Shown here in pieces: positions 5,795 to 6,089 of a DNA stretch of 6,089 nt. The notes under the pieces were generated by a model. That model was not told where the DNA came from and made no database searches. It was given only the letters and a program-made list of their open reading frames with translations. A program made the position numbers and the translations under genes. Position 1 is the first letter of the stretch. The number at the start of each line of letters is the position of its first letter. Source of the DNA: Clostridia bacterium (GTDB taxonomy: Bacteria; Bacillota; Clostridia; Oscillospirales; Ruminococcaceae); assembly GCA_003246805.1 (NCBI GenBank), contig QKDG01000161.1, positions 1-6,089 of the forward strand, given 5' to 3'.

Positions 5795-6007
5795 ATGAAG
5801 AAATTTATACTATCTGTTTTGGCAATAATGCTTGCAGCTTTTATGCTTGCAGGGTGCGAAAATATAAACGAAAGCTCTGTTGCTGATACTTCTATGCAAG
5901 AAGACATGACTGACACAAGCATGACAGATGAAAACAGTGGCGAAATAACAAGTGGAACTGAGAACACAGATTATTTAAGCAGTAATATAGATAGTGCGCT
6001 TGAATAA
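5795..6007 (+). CDS. Small acidic lipoprotein of unknown function
   Basis: A 70-residue protein with a clear lipoprotein signal: MKK, a hydrophobic stretch (4-18) and the lipobox LAGC with Cys21. It is predicted to be exported, lipidated and anchored on the outside of the membrane. The mature part is about 50 residues, Ser/Thr/Asp/Glu-rich and strongly acidic, with almost no basic or aromatic residues. It contains a small repeat, DTSM at two places in DTSMQEDMTDTSMTDE, and is probably disordered. I do not recognise a family. The ATG at 5795 is preferred over one at 5777 because GGGAG (5782-5786) lies 8 nt upstream and the signal peptide starts cleanly there. It lies 118 bp after tspO on the same strand and is followed by a terminator-like stem. 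It could also be a short remnant of a longer lipoprotein. Confidence 0.75.
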   Translation: MKKFILSVLAIMLAAFMLAGCENINESSVADTSMQEDMTDTSMTDENSGEITSGTENTDYLSSNIDSALE

Positions 6008-6063
6008 TAGTAATTAAATTTTTCAGTGCTAATTATAATACCAAACTAATAAATAATTTTCAA

Positions 6064-6089
6064 AAAGGGGTAACATATGTTATCCCTTT
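6064..6089. terminator. Probable bidirectional terminator at the window edge
   Basis: AAAGGGGTAAC (6064-6074) pairs with GTTATCCCTTT (6079-6089), giving 11 pairs with one G-T and an ATAT loop. A-tracts lie on the left and Ts on the right, continuing past the window, so it could work in both directions. It starts 56 bp after the lipoprotein stop codon. Confidence 0.75.

Noticed and set aside
5755..5967. Minus-strand open frame of 70 codons
   Set aside because: It is antisense to the lipoprotein gene, whose lipobox and ribosome binding site are clear.
1..6089. CRISPR array, insertion sequence, tRNA, rRNA or prophage
   Set aside because: No regularly spaced repeats, no transposase or integrase frames, no terminal inverted repeats and no cloverleaf-like sequence were seen.

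Overview
The window looks like a low-GC, endospore-forming Firmicute of the Clostridia type. The evidence is the AT-rich spacers, strong AGGAGG-like ribosome binding sites, GTG and TTG starts, an S-box (SAM-I) riboswitch, a PF06541 (CmpB-like) membrane protein and, most tellingly, a spore photoproduct lyase. I cannot name the genus from sequence alone.

Layout, left to right. The first four genes are on the minus strand. (1) 1-1590 is the N-terminal 530 codons of a cytoplasmic type I pullulanase (pulA); its 3' end lies outside the window. (2) 1771-2946 is metK, S-adenosylmethionine synthetase. It has a rho-independent terminator at 1731-1763, and its leader (about 2961-3124) carries a complete SAM-I aptamer, a possible antiterminator and a strong intrinsic terminator. 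A consensus sigma-A promoter at 3143-3171 contains a 16-bp inverted repeat. (3) 3209-3979 is a 256-residue PF06541-type membrane protein with a TTG start. (4) 4044-5039 is splB, spore photoproduct lyase. Genes 3 and 4 are codirectional, 64 bp apart, and probably co-transcribed, although a good promoter also lies between them.

A 160-bp divergent spacer separates splB from two plus-strand genes. (5) 5200-5676 is a TspO/MBR membrane protein with TGATTA/TAATCA half-sites around its -10 box. (6) 5795-6007 is a 70-residue lipoprotein of unknown function. An 11-bp stem at the right edge (6064-6089) probably terminates this unit.

The physiology is mixed. MetK makes SAM, the riboswitch senses it, and the radical-SAM enzyme SplB consumes it, though a single gene pair of this kind may be adjacent by chance. 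PulA debranches alpha-glucans. TspO belongs to a tetrapyrrole- and stress-linked family and sits divergently from the UV-lesion repair gene. I found no CRISPR array, insertion sequence, tRNA, rRNA or phage gene, and no clearly new multi-gene system. The most interesting observations are the rearranged cysteine set of SplB (Ser where the Bacillus enzyme has its H-donor Cys, plus extra Cys near the cluster), the palindromes inside the metK and tspO promoters, and two genes of unknown function.
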